NCBI RefSeq assembly: GCF_010550245.1
Contig: NZ_JAAGLU010000025.1
Location: 62,001 to 126,000, forward strand
From: Streptomyces sp. SID12501
Lineage (GTDB): Bacteria; Actinomycetota; Actinomycetes; Streptomycetales; Streptomycetaceae
Direction of reading: 5' to 3'
DNA length: 64,000 bases
The notes under the pieces are model-generated. The model was not told the DNA's origin. It saw nothing but the letters and a program-made list of their open reading frames with translations, and searched no databases. The translations under genes and the position numbers were made by a program. Positions 1-8,315 of the stretch are shown piece after piece (positions within the stretch are counted from its first letter, which is position 1; each line of letters starts with the position of its first letter).

Positions 1-730
1 CGGCGTGATTGGCCTCGCCCCGGAAATCGAACCGCCACCGCCCGTGCGGCCAGATGGCACTGGCGATGCCGACGCGGTCGCCGCTCAGGTCGAGAGCCCG
101 CCCCTGCTCGACGTGCAGCTCGACGAAGGCGCCGATACGGGCGAGCCGCTCGGGGTCCGGCCCGATGGCGTCCGGGTCGTACCCGGCGGCCTCCATGGCC
201 CGCGGGAGGGTGATCCCGCCCCCGTCGGTCAACAGCCGGGCCTGCTCGACGGTGACGGCCCCGGCGGTGAGCCGCGACCCGACACAGGCGAGCCCGAACC
301 GCGCGCCTTCCTCGTCCCCGAAGTTGACGATGGCGAGGGGCTTGCCGAACTGCGCACCCCGGCCCCGGAGTTCATCAAGCGCGGCAAAGGAGGAGACGAC
401 ACCGAGGGGCCCGTCAAAAGCCCCGCCATCGGGCACGGAGTCAAGATGCGACCCGGTGACAACGGCATCCCCGGCGCCGGGATCGCCGAGCCAGGCCCAC
501 TGGTTGCCGTTCCGGTCGACCTCGTAGGCCAGCCCTCGGCTCTCGGCCTGTTCCTTGAACCAGGCCCGGCATTCGAGATCGATGCCTGTCCAGGCGTAAC
601 GGCGATAGCCGCGTGAGTCGGCGTGCCGCCCGATGGGGGCAAGCTCGCGCCACATCTCCTGGAACGAGGTGCCGCCGACAGGCGAACCGGCAGGTGAACC
701 GGCAGTCGGCAACGAATCACCCGCCCTCAC
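1..730 (-). CDS. allC: allantoate amidohydrolase (M20 family), 3' part cut off by window edge
   Basis: This is the N-terminal part of an M20-family metal-dependent amidohydrolase; the C-terminus lies outside the window. Visible family features are GSHLDSVPDGGAFDGPLG (first metal-binding His/Asp region), FGDEEGARFG (catalytic and metal-binding acidic residues) and VELHVEQGRALD (metal-ligand His in HVEQG). In this family the enzyme hydrolyses allantoate, or a related N-carbamoyl amino acid, in purine or pyrimidine nitrogen salvage. The start is placed at the GTG at 730, 35 bp after the hutU stop. That gives MRAGDSLPTAG, then the conserved FQEMWRELAPIGRH segment. Being downstream of hutU on the same strand suggests a nitrogen-catabolism operon. 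N-carbamoyl-L-amino-acid hydrolase is an alternative assignment. Confidence 0.85.
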   Translation of the reverse strand, partial: MRAGDSLPTAGSPAGSPVGGTSFQEMWRELAPIGRHADSRGYRRYAWTGIDLECRAWFKEQAESRGLAYEVDRNGNQWAWLGDPGAGDAVVTGSHLDSVPDGGAFDGPLGVVSSFAALDELRGRGAQFGKPLAIVNFGDEEGARFGLACVGSRLTAGAVTVEQARLLTDGGGITLPRAMEAAGYDPDAIGPDPERLARIGAFVELHVEQGRALDLSGDRVGIASAIWPHGRWRFDFRGEANHA

Positions 731-765
731 CGAAGAGTCGCCGTCCCGCCCGCCGGAAAGACGCC

Positions 766-2463
766 TCACGCGTCGTCCCCCTCACGCATGGGCACCCGCA
801 CACCCCGCTCGTCCGCGACGGACTCCGCGATGTCGTACCCCGCGTCCACGTGCCGGATCACACCCATCCCGGGGTCGTTGGTGAGCACCCGGCGGATCTT
901 CTCCCCCGCCAGCTTCGTGCCGTCGGCCACCGTCACCTGACCGGCGTGGATGGACCGCCCCATGCCGACACCGCCGCCGTGGTGGATGGAGACCCACGAC
1001 GCTCCGGATGCCACGTTCACCATCGCGTTGAGCAGCGGCCAGTCGGCGATCGCGTCGGAGCCGTCGAGCATCGCCTCCGTCTCCCGGTAGGGAGACGCGA
1101 CGGACCCGCTGTCCAGGTGGTCGCGGCCGATCACCAGCGGCGCGGCCAGCTCGCCGCTCGCCACCATGTCGTTGAAGCGCTCGCCCGCCTTGTCCCGCTC
1201 GCCGTAGCCGAGCCAGCAGATCCGGGCCGGCAGCCCCTGGAAGTGGACCCGCTCCCCCGCCATCTTGATCCAGCGGTGCAGGGACGCGTTCTGAAGGGAA
1301 TCGGACTCCGGGAACAGCTCCAGCATCGCCTTGTCGGTCTTCGCGATGTCGGACGCCTCGCCCGACAGGGCCGCCCAGCGGAAGGGGCCCCTGCCCTCGC
1401 AGAAGAGCGGGCGGATGTACGCGGGCACGAAGCCGGGGAAGGCGAACGCCCGCTCGTATCCGGCCAGTTGGGCCTCCCCGCGAATCGAGTTGCCGTAGTC
1501 GAAGACCTCGGCACCGGCGTCCATGAAGCCGACCATCGCCTCCACGTGCCGGGCCATGGACTCGCGCGCCCGGGTCGTGAAGCCGGCCGGGTCCTTCGCC
1601 GCGTAGGACGCCAGGTCGTCGAAGTCGACGCCGACCGGCAGGTAGGCCAGCGGGTCGTGGGCCGACGTCTGGTCGGTGACGATGTCGATGGGGGCGCTCT
1701 CGGCGAGCATGCGCGGGAGCAGCTCGGCCGCGTTGCCCAGCAGGCCGATGGAGAGCGGGCGGCGGGCGTCACGTGCCTCCACCGCGAGCTGGAGGGCGTG
1801 CTCCAGGGAGTCGGCCCTCACGTCGAGGTACCGGTGCTCGATGCGGCGCTCGATCGCGCGCGGGTCGACGTCGATACAGATCGCGACGCCGTCGTTCATC
1901 GTCACGGCGAGCGGCTGGGCGCCGCCCATCCCGCCGAGGCCGGCGGTGAGGGTGATCGTCCCGGCGAGGGTGCCGCCGACCCCTTTACCCAATGAATGCA
2001 GCTTCGCGGCGACGGCGGCGAAGGTCTCGTAGGTGCCCTGGAGGATGCCCTGGGTGCCGATGTAGATCCACGAGCCGGCCGTCATCTGGCCGTACATGGT
2101 CAGGCCGAGGGCCTCCAGGCGGCGGAACTCCTCCCAGTTGGCCCAGTCGCCGACCAGGTTGGAGTTGGCGATCAGGACACGCGGGGCCCACTCGTGGGTC
2201 TGCATGACACCGACCGGGCGGCCCGACTGGACGAGCATCGTCTCGTCCTGCTTCAGGGTCCGCAGGGTGCGGACCATGGCGTCGAAGGAGCGCCAGTCAC
2301 GGGCGGCCTTGCCGGTGCCTCCGTACACGACGAGCTTGTCGGGGTGTTCGGCGACCTCGGGGTCCAGGTTGTTCTGCAGCATCCGCAGGGCGGCCTCCTG
2401 CTGCCATCCCAGGGCACTCAGTTCCGTACCGCGCGGGGCTCGTACGGGGCGGGGTCCTGACAT
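766..2463 (-). CDS. hutU: urocanate hydratase
   Basis: Urocanase, 565 aa, converts urocanate to imidazolonepropionate in histidine degradation, using tightly bound NAD+. The urocanase signature [17 protein letters not shown] is present, including the conserved Cys, together with the glycine-rich NAD-binding stretch [16 protein letters not shown] and the N-terminal [14 protein letters not shown] segment. Length matches the family (about 550 aa). The ATG at 2463 starts [12 protein letters not shown]. It is followed downstream, same strand, by the allantoate amidohydrolase. A divergent decarboxylase gene begins 167 bp upstream, so its promoter lies in 2464-2630. Confidence 0.97.
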   Translation of the reverse strand: MSGPRPVRAPRGTELSALGWQQEAALRMLQNNLDPEVAEHPDKLVVYGGTGKAARDWRSFDAMVRTLRTLKQDETMLVQSGRPVGVMQTHEWAPRVLIANSNLVGDWANWEEFRRLEALGLTMYGQMTAGSWIYIGTQGILQGTYETFAAVAAKLHSLGKGVGGTLAGTITLTAGLGGMGGAQPLAVTMNDGVAICIDVDPRAIERRIEHRYLDVRADSLEHALQLAVEARDARRPLSIGLLGNAAELLPRMLAESAPIDIVTDQTSAHDPLAYLPVGVDFDDLASYAAKDPAGFTTRARESMARHVEAMVGFMDAGAEVFDYGNSIRGEAQLAGYERAFAFPGFVPAYIRPLFCEGRGPFRWAALSGEASDIAKTDKAMLELFPESDSLQNASLHRWIKMAGERVHFQGLPARICWLGYGERDKAGERFNDMVASGELAAPLVIGRDHLDSGSVASPYRETEAMLDGSDAIADWPLLNAMVNVASGASWVSIHHGGGVGMGRSIHAGQVTVADGTKLAGEKIRRVLTNDPGMGVIRHVDAGYDIAESVADERGVRVPMREGDDA

Positions 2464-2547
2464 GGTCTGCCTCCCAGCGGACTGACAGCGGGCTATTGCA
2501 GTGGATATTCACATCCTGGACTTTTGAATAGAACTAGTCAATACCTT

Positions 2548-2566
2548 CTTGCGCAAGCACGCGTGC
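2548..2566. promoter_or_regulatory. two abutting palindromes in the hutU/decarboxylase divergent intergenic region
   Basis: The 167-bp divergent region holds two perfect 10-bp palindromes sharing one base: CTTGCGCAAG (2548-2557) and GCACGCGTGC (2557-2566). Their position between divergent genes fits an operator, but no regulator can be named from the sequence. Confidence 0.35.
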
Positions 2567-2630
2567 GCCACGGATGTTTGGCTTGACCCATCGACACCGA
2601 TCCACAGGGATCGACACCACGGGGGACGTA

Positions 2631-4025
2631 ATGGAGAACAACGGTTCCGATCGCACGGGCCGCCGGGACGAAGCCGTACGCGCCGCCGTGGAGCAGGGAC
2701 TGCTCCGCGCCGACGCACCCATCGTCGGACTTCTCGACGTCATCGGCATCCGCGAGTCCGCCGCCGAGCTGCGGGCCGCCTTCGACGCGGTCGTGGCACC
2801 CGGCACGCCCGTCCTGCACGCCTTCGCGGTGAAGGCGACGCCACTGGTGCCCGTACTGCGGCTGCTGCGCGAGGAGGGGATCGGGGCCGAGGTGGCGAGC
2901 CCGGGCGAGCTGGCACTGGCGCGGGCGGCGGGGGTGCCGCCGAACCGGACAGTGCTCGACTCGCCCGCCAAGACGCCCACCGAGCTGCGCGAGGCGCTGG
3001 CGCTGGGCATCGCCGTGAACGTCGACAACCCGCAGGAGCTGGACCGGATCGACGCACTGATGCGGTCCGCGACCAGCCGGTCCCCGATCGGGATCCGGGT
3101 GAATCCGCAGATCGGCGGAGGGTCGATCGGGGCCACGTCCACCGCCACCGCGACCTCGAAGTTCGGGGTCGCACTGCTGGACGAAGGGGCGCGCGAGTGG
3201 ATCGTGGGGGCGTACGCCGAGCGCCCGTGGCTGACCAGGCTGCATGCGCACACCGGGTCGCAGGGCATCCCCCTGTCGCTGATGGTTCGGGGCGTGGCGG
3301 AGACGTACGCGCTCGCCGAGGAGATCAACCGGCGCGTCGGGCGGCGGCAGGTCGACACCATCGACATCGGCGGCGGACTGCCGGTCAACTTCGCGTCGGA
3401 CGCGACGAGTCCGACGTACGCGCAGTACGCGCGGCTGCTGAGCGACGCGGTGCCGGGGCTGTTCGGGGGCCGGTACGGACTGGTGACCGAATTCGGGCGG
3501 TCGCTCCTGGCCAAGCACGGCACGGTCGTGGCGCGCGTCGAGTACGCGAAGAGCGCCGGCGGGCGACCGGTCGCGGTCACCCACGCGGGCGTGCAGGTCG
3601 CGACGCGGACGGTGTACGCGCCTGCGTCGTGGCCGCTGAGGATCGCCGCGTACGACGGGAAGGGGCTCCCCAAGTCCGGGGCGGACGTGCTGCAGGACGT
3701 GGCCGGTCCCGCCTGTTTCTCGGGCGACCTGCTCGCCGAGGGGCGTGCGCTGCCGCTGCTCGAACAGGGTGACTACGCGGCGGCGCTGGACACGGGCGCG
3801 TACTACTTCGCGCACCACTACGCGTACAACTCCCTCGCCCGGCCCGGGATCTACGGTTTCGTGCCGCGCGGGAGCGCCGGCGGCGACGGCAGGGTCGGGG
3901 AGGTCGCCTTCGCGGTCGTACGGGAGCCGCAGACCGTCGCGGAGATCGTGGCCGAATCCGGAGGGGCGCACGCCTCAGCGCTCACCACCCTCGCCCCCAC
4001 CGCCTCCCCCTCCGCACGCCCTTGA
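2631..4025 (+). CDS. fold-III PLP-dependent decarboxylase (DAP/ornithine/arginine decarboxylase family 2)
   Basis: A 464-aa member of the alanine-racemase-fold decarboxylases. Visible features are HAFAVKA (PLP-lysine in AVKA), GAEVASPGELALA, the glycine loop IDIGGGLP that binds PLP phosphate, VTEFGRSLLA, the partner-subunit motif ACFSGD (CxSGD) and DTGAYYFAHHYAYNSL near the C-terminus. The family decarboxylates meso-diaminopimelate, ornithine or arginine; the substrate cannot be fixed here. The ATG at 2631 is chosen over an upstream in-frame ATG at 2574 because GGGGGAC precedes it by a few bases. It is divergent from hutU. It is probably not the housekeeping lysA, because the usual argS-lysA-thrA context is absent. 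Confidence 0.8.
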   Translation: MENNGSDRTGRRDEAVRAAVEQGLLRADAPIVGLLDVIGIRESAAELRAAFDAVVAPGTPVLHAFAVKATPLVPVLRLLREEGIGAEVASPGELALARAAGVPPNRTVLDSPAKTPTELREALALGIAVNVDNPQELDRIDALMRSATSRSPIGIRVNPQIGGGSIGATSTATATSKFGVALLDEGAREWIVGAYAERPWLTRLHAHTGSQGIPLSLMVRGVAETYALAEEINRRVGRRQVDTIDIGGGLPVNFASDATSPTYAQYARLLSDAVPGLFGGRYGLVTEFGRSLLAKHGTVVARVEYAKSAGGRPVAVTHAGVQVATRTVYAPASWPLRIAAYDGKGLPKSGADVLQDVAGPACFSGDLLAEGRALPLLEQGDYAAALDTGAYYFAHHYAYNSLARPGIYGFVPRGSAGGDGRVGEVAFAVVREPQTVAEIVAESGGAHASALTTLAPTASPSARP

Positions 4026-4161
4026 CGGACTCCGGGGAACATGCAGGTCAACTGCCCTTAAAACGGGGTCAGTCGACCTACCTTAGTCATCCGCCGCATG
4101 TTCCACCGGAAAATGCCAGATCTCTCACTCCTCGCGCACACGTTGCGTAGCGTCTGCGTCA

Positions 4162-4206
4162 CTCAGCCGAACGCCGGTCGGCCGAACATCCGTCGGCCGA
4201 ACACCA
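4162..4206 (+). repeat. three ~15-bp direct repeats upstream of the Roadblock operon
   Basis: Three consecutive units around a GCCGAACA core follow each other (ctcAGCCGAACgccg, gtCGGCCGAACAtcc, gtCGGCCGAACAcc). They lie 60-105 bp before the GTG start of the Roadblock cluster. The roughly 15-bp spacing of half-site-like direct repeats looks like a regulator-binding array rather than coding sequence. Confidence 0.45.
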
Positions 4207-4266
4207 GGCGGGGCGGCCGAGGACCGGCCGGACAGACGCGAGCGGGACAGGTGGGAGGGGCCAAGG

Positions 4267-4695
4267 GTGCCCGGAATCGACGAGTGCTTACTGGAAGCCA
4301 TGCGGCTGCCCGGTGCCCGGGGCGCCGCGCTGGTCGACTGGACCAGCGGGCTGGCACTGGGCACCGTCGGGGAGTCCCCGGGCGGTGATCCGGAGACGAT
4401 GGCGGCCGAGGCGGCCGAGCTGGCCCGGCTGGCCGTCGAACACCGGGCGTTCGCCCCCGAGGAGGAGGACTACAACGCCGACGCCGACGAGTTCGCCGGC
4501 GGCACGCCGGGACAGGATCCTCCGGTCGAGGACCTGATCATCAGCAACCGCGACAGCTACCACGTCCTGCGGTTCGTCACCACGAGCTTCGACAGCAGTG
4601 TGTTCCTGCACCTGTGGCTGGCCCGCGCGGACGGCAACCTCGCGCTGGCCCGCATCCGGCTCGGCGAGATGGCCGGACGGCTGGTGCTGGGATGA
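4267..4695 (+). CDS. Roadblock/LC7-type protein with a TTA codon
   Basis: 142-aa Roadblock/LC7 (MglB-like) protein. The opening segment GARGAALVDWTSGLALGT and the later DSYHVLRFV...VFLHLWLARADGNLALARIRL match the beta-strand/helix layout also seen in the 124-aa protein at 6162-6536. In bacteria such proteins form dimers that regulate small GTPases or act as scaffolds. An acidic insertion (roughly residues 58-80) separates the two halves. The GTG at 4267 follows GGGAGGGG. Codon 8 (4288-4290) is TTA, so translation needs the bldA tRNA encoded at 20046-20129. Its stop overlaps the next start (ATGA), so the cluster is probably translationally coupled and the TTA may control downstream genes as well. 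Confidence 0.75.
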   Translation: MPGIDECLLEAMRLPGARGAALVDWTSGLALGTVGESPGGDPETMAAEAAELARLAVEHRAFAPEEEDYNADADEFAGGTPGQDPPVEDLIISNRDSYHVLRFVTTSFDSSVFLHLWLARADGNLALARIRLGEMAGRLVLG

Positions 4696-5570
4696 CGACT
4701 CTGCACACCGATCTGACGACCCCGCCGCCGCGCCTGCCGGTGCGGGACAAGGCGGCGGGCCGCCAGCGGGCGTGGGGCGGGGTCTCGCCGATGCTCGGCC
4801 GCCTCGCCACCGAGCGGGCCACCGGCGTCCTGGTCCGCGAGCGCGGCTCGCTCTACCTCGCCGACGGCCAGGTCGTGCACGCCGAGAGCCCGGCCGTACC
4901 GGGCCTCGACGTGCTGCTCACGGCGCGCGGCACGCTGGACGCGGAGGGCTGGCGGGACGCGGTCGGCGCGGCCGGCAAGCTGCACCGGGTCGGGCGGTTC
5001 CTGGTCGAGAGCGGCCGGATCGGCGCGGGCGCCCTGGAGGTGTGCCACCTGGGGACGCTGTACGACGCGGCGTACTTCGCCCTCGCGCCCAGCGGGACGC
5101 CGGGGCACTTCAAGTACGGGGACACGCACTGGCTCGGTCCGGTGCGCCCGGTGCCGGTGGCGGCCGTCGAGCACGAGACCCTGCGCCGACGGGCTCTGCT
5201 GCACCGCATCTGGCCCGACCCTGCCCCCGACAGCGCCCCGCTGCTCCTCTCGGGGAGCCCGGCCGCGCCGACGGTCACCGCCCGCCAGCACGCCGTACTG
5301 GCCCTGGTGGACGGTGTCCGTACGGCGGCGGACATCGCCCTGGCGCTGGCCCGTCCCGCCTTCCACACCCTTGTGGACGTACGGCGCCTGGCAGCCGCCG
5401 GGGTCATAGCCCCGGAGGCCACGCCGACCCCGGCGCCGGCTCCCGTCGTCCCTCCACCACCGTCGGAGTCCTCGGCTCCCCCGGCTCCCCCCGGGACACT
5501 GCCGCCGTCGTTCGCCGACCCCAACATCACGCTGCTGAAGAGGCTCAGGGATGCGCTGGAGGCCCTTTGA
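4692..5570 (+). CDS. DUF4388-like protein with C-terminal winged-helix-like segment
   Basis: 292-aa protein starting at an ATG that overlaps the upstream stop by four bases. The N-terminal half (GRLATERATGVLVRERGSLY, LADGQVVHAESP, then VGRFLVESGRI) resembles the DUF4388/PATAN-like fold often found beside Roadblock and MglB proteins. The segment around residues 195-235 (ARQHAVLALVDGVRTAADIA) looks like a small winged helix. A Pro/Ala-rich linker follows, then a short helix NITLLKRLRDALEAL. Being second in a Roadblock cluster suggests a partner in the same signalling complex. Domain assignment is by pattern only. Confidence 0.6.
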   Translation: MTTLHTDLTTPPPRLPVRDKAAGRQRAWGGVSPMLGRLATERATGVLVRERGSLYLADGQVVHAESPAVPGLDVLLTARGTLDAEGWRDAVGAAGKLHRVGRFLVESGRIGAGALEVCHLGTLYDAAYFALAPSGTPGHFKYGDTHWLGPVRPVPVAAVEHETLRRRALLHRIWPDPAPDSAPLLLSGSPAAPTVTARQHAVLALVDGVRTAADIALALARPAFHTLVDVRRLAAAGVIAPEATPTPAPAPVVPPPPSESSAPPAPPGTLPPSFADPNITLLKRLRDALEAL

Positions 5571-5607
5571 AAAGCAGCGCCCGCGTGCCGAGAGGAGGCA
5601 ACAACTC

Positions 5608-6135
5608 ATGGCAGCCGAGGCCGAAGTCATGGACGAACTGCGCCGGTTGCGGGCCCGCGTCCCCCAGCTCACCGGCGCACTCGCGGCCAGCGTCGACGGT
5701 CTCGTCCTCGTCCAGGACACCCCGGGTATCGAACCGGAGACGGTCGCGGCACTCACCGCCACCGCGCTCAGCGTCGCCGTGCGCATGGCGGACGCGACCG
5801 GCCAGGGCGACTTCCGCGAACTGCTGATCCGCGGGGTGTACGGCTATGTGGCGACGTACGCGGCAGGCCGTACCGCCGTCCTGACGCTGCTCGCCCAGGA
5901 CCGCGTCAACGTCGGCCGACTCCATCTGGAGGGCCGCCGGGCCGGCCTCCGTATCGGCGAGCTGGTGGACGCGGCGGCCGAGGCGGAGCAGGCATCCGCA
6001 CCGGCGAAACCGGCCGCCGCACCCGAACCCACGCCCGCAGCCGCACCCGAACCGATGCCCACCCGAACCAGAACCCCGCGCGCGCCACGCACAACGACAA
6101 CCACGCCCAACGCGCGCACCACCACGGAAAACTGA
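5608..6135 (+). CDS. Roadblock/LC7-type protein with disordered C-terminal tail
   Basis: 175-aa protein. Residues 1-115 have a Roadblock-like pattern (RVPQLTGALAASVDGLVLVQD, AVRMADATGQGDFRELLIRG, VYGYVATYAAGRTAVLTLLA). The remainder is an Ala/Pro- and Thr/Arg-rich tail, probably disordered. The ATG at 5608 has AGGAGG ten bases upstream; an in-frame ATG at 5551 has no such site. It is third in the cluster, 37 bp after the DUF4388-like gene. No GTPase, kinase or DUF742 protein is present, so the set differs from the classical conservon (cvnA-D) arrangement. Confidence 0.7.
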   Translation: MAAEAEVMDELRRLRARVPQLTGALAASVDGLVLVQDTPGIEPETVAALTATALSVAVRMADATGQGDFRELLIRGVYGYVATYAAGRTAVLTLLAQDRVNVGRLHLEGRRAGLRIGELVDAAAEAEQASAPAKPAAAPEPTPAAAPEPMPTRTRTPRAPRTTTTTPNARTTTEN

Positions 6136-6161
6136 ACCGGAAGCAGGAGAGGAACACCGTC

Positions 6162-6536
6162 ATGGCCACCACAGAGACCGCGTTGAAAGAGGCGCTGACC
6201 TCGATCGAGGGCGCCACCGGAGTCGCACTCGTCGACTACACCAGCGGCATGGCCCTGGGCACGATGGGCGGCAGCAAGACGTTCGACCTGAACGTCGCCG
6301 CCGCCGGCAACACCGACGTCGTACGCGCCAAGATGCGCACCATGGAGCACCTGGGCCTGAAGGGCGAGATCGAGGACATCCTGATCACGCTCTCCAGCCA
6401 GTACCACCTGATCCGCATGATGAAGGGGCGCGGCGGCAACGGCCTCTTCCTCTACCTGGTGCTGGACATCAACCGCTCCAACCTGGCGATGGCCCGCCAC
6501 CAGCTGAAGCGGATCGAGGCGGAGATCGAGGTCTGA
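6162..6536 (+). CDS. Roadblock/LC7 domain protein
   Basis: 124-aa single-domain protein with the pattern GATGVALVDYTSGMALGTMG at the N-terminus and SQYHLIRMMKGRGGNGLFLYLVLDINRSNLAMARHQL at the C-terminus. It resembles the first gene of the cluster (same VDxTSGxALGT and YHxxR spacing) without the acidic insertion. Family members dimerise and modulate small Ras-like GTPases or polar scaffolds. The ATG at 6162 follows GCAGGAGAGG. It is last of four co-directional genes. With no GTPase beside it, the partner must be encoded elsewhere or the cluster works without one. Confidence 0.8.
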   Translation: MATTETALKEALTSIEGATGVALVDYTSGMALGTMGGSKTFDLNVAAAGNTDVVRAKMRTMEHLGLKGEIEDILITLSSQYHLIRMMKGRGGNGLFLYLVLDINRSNLAMARHQLKRIEAEIEV

Positions 6537-6549
6537 GAGGACCGACGGG

Positions 6550-6957
6550 CTAGACCAGTACGTCGCCGCGGCGGCGCGCCCCGCCCGGGGTGGCGTCGCC
6601 GGCGGCGATTCCCGTGGCGCGGTAGGCCTTGACCGGCCTGCCCGCCGGGGCACCGGAGCGGGGGTCGAGCCAGTCCACCCGTACCCACAGCAGTACGTCG
6701 TCGGCTCGCTCGCGGCGGCCCAGCCAGGCGGCCTTCAGCCGCAGCCCGGTACCGGCCCCGGCGAGCAGCATTCCGCCCGCCGCGGGCACCGCGAGGGAGC
6801 TGCCCAGCGCGGCGACGAAGGCGAGCAGCAGCCACCAGCGGTGGCCACGGCGCCAGTTGCGCACGGTCACCGCGCGGTCCTGGAGCACGTCGTGCCTGCC
6901 GGCCCGGGCGGGACCGGCGGCGAGCGCGGTGTAGCGCCGACGCCGCAGGTCCGCCAT
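6550..6957 (-). CDS. small membrane protein of unknown function
   Basis: About 135 aa, with a basic N-terminus, two short hydrophobic stretches (WWLLLAFVAALGSSLAVPAA, then GGMLLAGAGTGL, roughly residues 40-75) and a hydrophilic C-terminal half with DDVLLWVRVDWLDPRSG. It converges on the Roadblock cluster. The ATG at 6957 is taken as the start; a GTG at 6990 in the same frame is possible, and neither has a strong ribosome site. The family is not recognised. Confidence 0.5.
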   Translation of the reverse strand: MADLRRRRYTALAAGPARAGRHDVLQDRAVTVRNWRRGHRWWLLLAFVAALGSSLAVPAAGGMLLAGAGTGLRLKAAWLGRRERADDVLLWVRVDWLDPRSGAPAGRPVKAYRATGIAAGDATPGGARRRGDVLV

Positions 6958-7020
6958 GACCCCGACCCGGCGGCCGGTAATCACCGGCACAGTTCTGGCG
7001 GAGCGGGAGATTGACGCCCT

Positions 7021-7290
7021 CTCCTGCCCGCCGAGGGCGGGAGATTCCGGTCCGCACCGCTACGCGGTACCACCTTGGGTTCCTGCTTCACTGGCCCTTG
7101 CCGGTCTCCGAGGAGCTCGGTCTTACAGGGGCCTCCACAGGCGTCACTTCCCGCCCGTCCGGCGGTAGATCCGACAACTTCGTCGTCAGATGAGGCGATC
7201 TTAGCCATGCCGCTGCGGCCCTCGGGGCCGCAATGGACAGGATGCCCTGCACCTCCACCCTGAAGGATGGAGCACTGGGCAAGCGTTCGG
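7021..7290 (-). mobile_element. decayed 3' end of an IS200/IS605 TnpB element (TnpB tail plus right end)
   Basis: On the minus strand this stretch reads as the degraded tail of a TnpB protein; PVKQEPKV resembles the lysine/proline tail I associate with Streptomyces TnpBs. It runs into GGAATCTCCCG, a CAGGAGA-containing hairpin and TCAA (7021-7024). The intact IS605 element here has the same succession after its tnpB (gaatctcccgg, ccaggaga, TTCAA at 51508-51540). No transposase gene remains. A second hairpin of the same style (cTCCatccttcagggtGGAg) lies near 7254-7272. The right end plus the preceding bases is where the TnpB guide (omega) RNA scaffold would lie in an intact element. Confidence 0.6.
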
Positions 7291-7349
7291 TAGCGAGCGA
7301 ACGTGAGACGAGTCTGAGAGCCCAGCCGAGGGTTCCCGACGGCCGGTGG

Positions 7350-8315
7350 CTACTCGACGAACAGCCCCCGGGTCGCCGCCCGCGTGTCGAACTCCTCCAG
7401 ACGGGCCTGGGCGTCCGGCAGGTCGTCGCACATGGCCTCCAGCAGCACCCGGCCGAGCAGCATCGGCGCGCAGGCGGTGTCGAAGGCGAGCCCGGTGCCG
7501 ACGGCGGCCGGCAGCAGCAGGTCGGAGACCTTCGCGACCGGCGCGAACGCCGAGTCGGCGACGGTGACGACGGTCAGCCCCGCCGCCCTGGCGTAGGCGA
7601 GGGTGTCGACGACCTCGCGTGGATGCCGGGGCAGCGCGAAGCACAGCAGGGTCGTGGCGCCCGCCCGTACGGCGGCGTCGATACGGTCGTGGATCATCGT
7701 GCCGCCCTCGTTGAGCAGCCGTACGTCCGGGTGGACCTTGGCGGCGAAGTACGCGAAGCCGTACGCCTGGGAGGCGGCGGCGCGCAGCCCGAGGACGGGC
7801 AGGGGGCGGGACGCGGCGAGCAGCCGGCCCGCCCGCCTCACCGGGCGCGGGTCGGCGAGCACCTCGGCCAGGTGCCTGAGGTTCTCGATCTCGGCCTCGA
7901 CGGCCTGCTGGTACTCGTTGTACGAGCCCTGCTGGGCGCTCTGGTCGGTGGGGGCGACCTCGCGCAGGTGCTTGCGCAGCGCCGGGTAGCCGTCGAAGCC
8001 GAGGGCGACGGCGAAGCGGGTGACGGACGGCTGGCTGACGCCGGCCAGTTCGGCCAGTTCGACGCTGGAGAGGAAGGGCACCTCGGAGGCCCGGCGCACC
8101 ATGCTGTGCGCGATGCGCCGCTGCGTCGGGGTGAGCCGGTGCCCTTCGAAGAGTGCCTGGAGCCGGACGGCGGGGCTGTCGGGCATGTGTCCGCTCGCGC
8201 CCGCCTCCCTCTCAGCTCCCGTGGCCACCCCCACACCCGTCCCCACACCCGTCCCCACACCCGTACCCGTACCCGTACCGGCGCCCCTGTTGTCGTCCGC
8301 ACTCGGCGTGCTCAT
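7350..8315 (-). CDS. MurR/RpiR-family regulator with SIS domain
   Basis: 321 aa. After a Gly/Thr-repeat N-terminus comes the RpiR helix-turn-helix (LTPTQRRIAHSMV ... AELAGVSQPSVTRFAVALGF, roughly residues 60-120). A C-terminal SIS sugar-phosphate-binding domain follows (RPLPVLGLRAAASQAYGFAY, then MIHDRIDAAVRAGATTLLCF, then VTVADSAFAPVA). Such regulators usually sense phosphosugars or metabolites and control neighbouring catabolic genes. The ATG at 8315 overlaps the stop of the upstream ammonia-lyase-like gene by four bases (ATGA), so the pair is translationally coupled. MPDSPAVRLQ at about residue 44 would be an alternative start if the repeat were not translated. Confidence 0.88.
   Translation of the reverse strand: MSTPSADDNRGAGTGTGTGVGTGVGTGVGVATGAEREAGASGHMPDSPAVRLQALFEGHRLTPTQRRIAHSMVRRASEVPFLSSVELAELAGVSQPSVTRFAVALGFDGYPALRKHLREVAPTDQSAQQGSYNEYQQAVEAEIENLRHLAEVLADPRPVRRAGRLLAASRPLPVLGLRAAASQAYGFAYFAAKVHPDVRLLNEGGTMIHDRIDAAVRAGATTLLCFALPRHPREVVDTLAYARAAGLTVVTVADSAFAPVAKVSDLLLPAAVGTGLAFDTACAPMLLGRVLLEAMCDDLPDAQARLEEFDTRAATRGLFVE
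8229..8276 (-). repeat. 12-bp tandem repeat encoding a Gly-Thr/Val tract
   Basis: Three exact copies of CCCCACACCCGT (plus strand) are followed by two copies of ACCCGT. They lie inside the RpiR regulator gene and encode its alternating GTGVGTGV N-terminus. Units are multiples of three, so copy-number change would keep the frame and only vary linker length. Confidence 0.8.

Noticed and set aside
5-616. Long rightward open frames over the first 0.7 kb
   Set aside because: They are shadows of the leftward allantoate amidohydrolase; only the minus frame shows family motifs and third-position GC bias.
8229-8276. Regular short repeats resembling a CRISPR array
   Set aside because: Units are 12 bp, contiguous, without spacers, and lie inside a coding frame.
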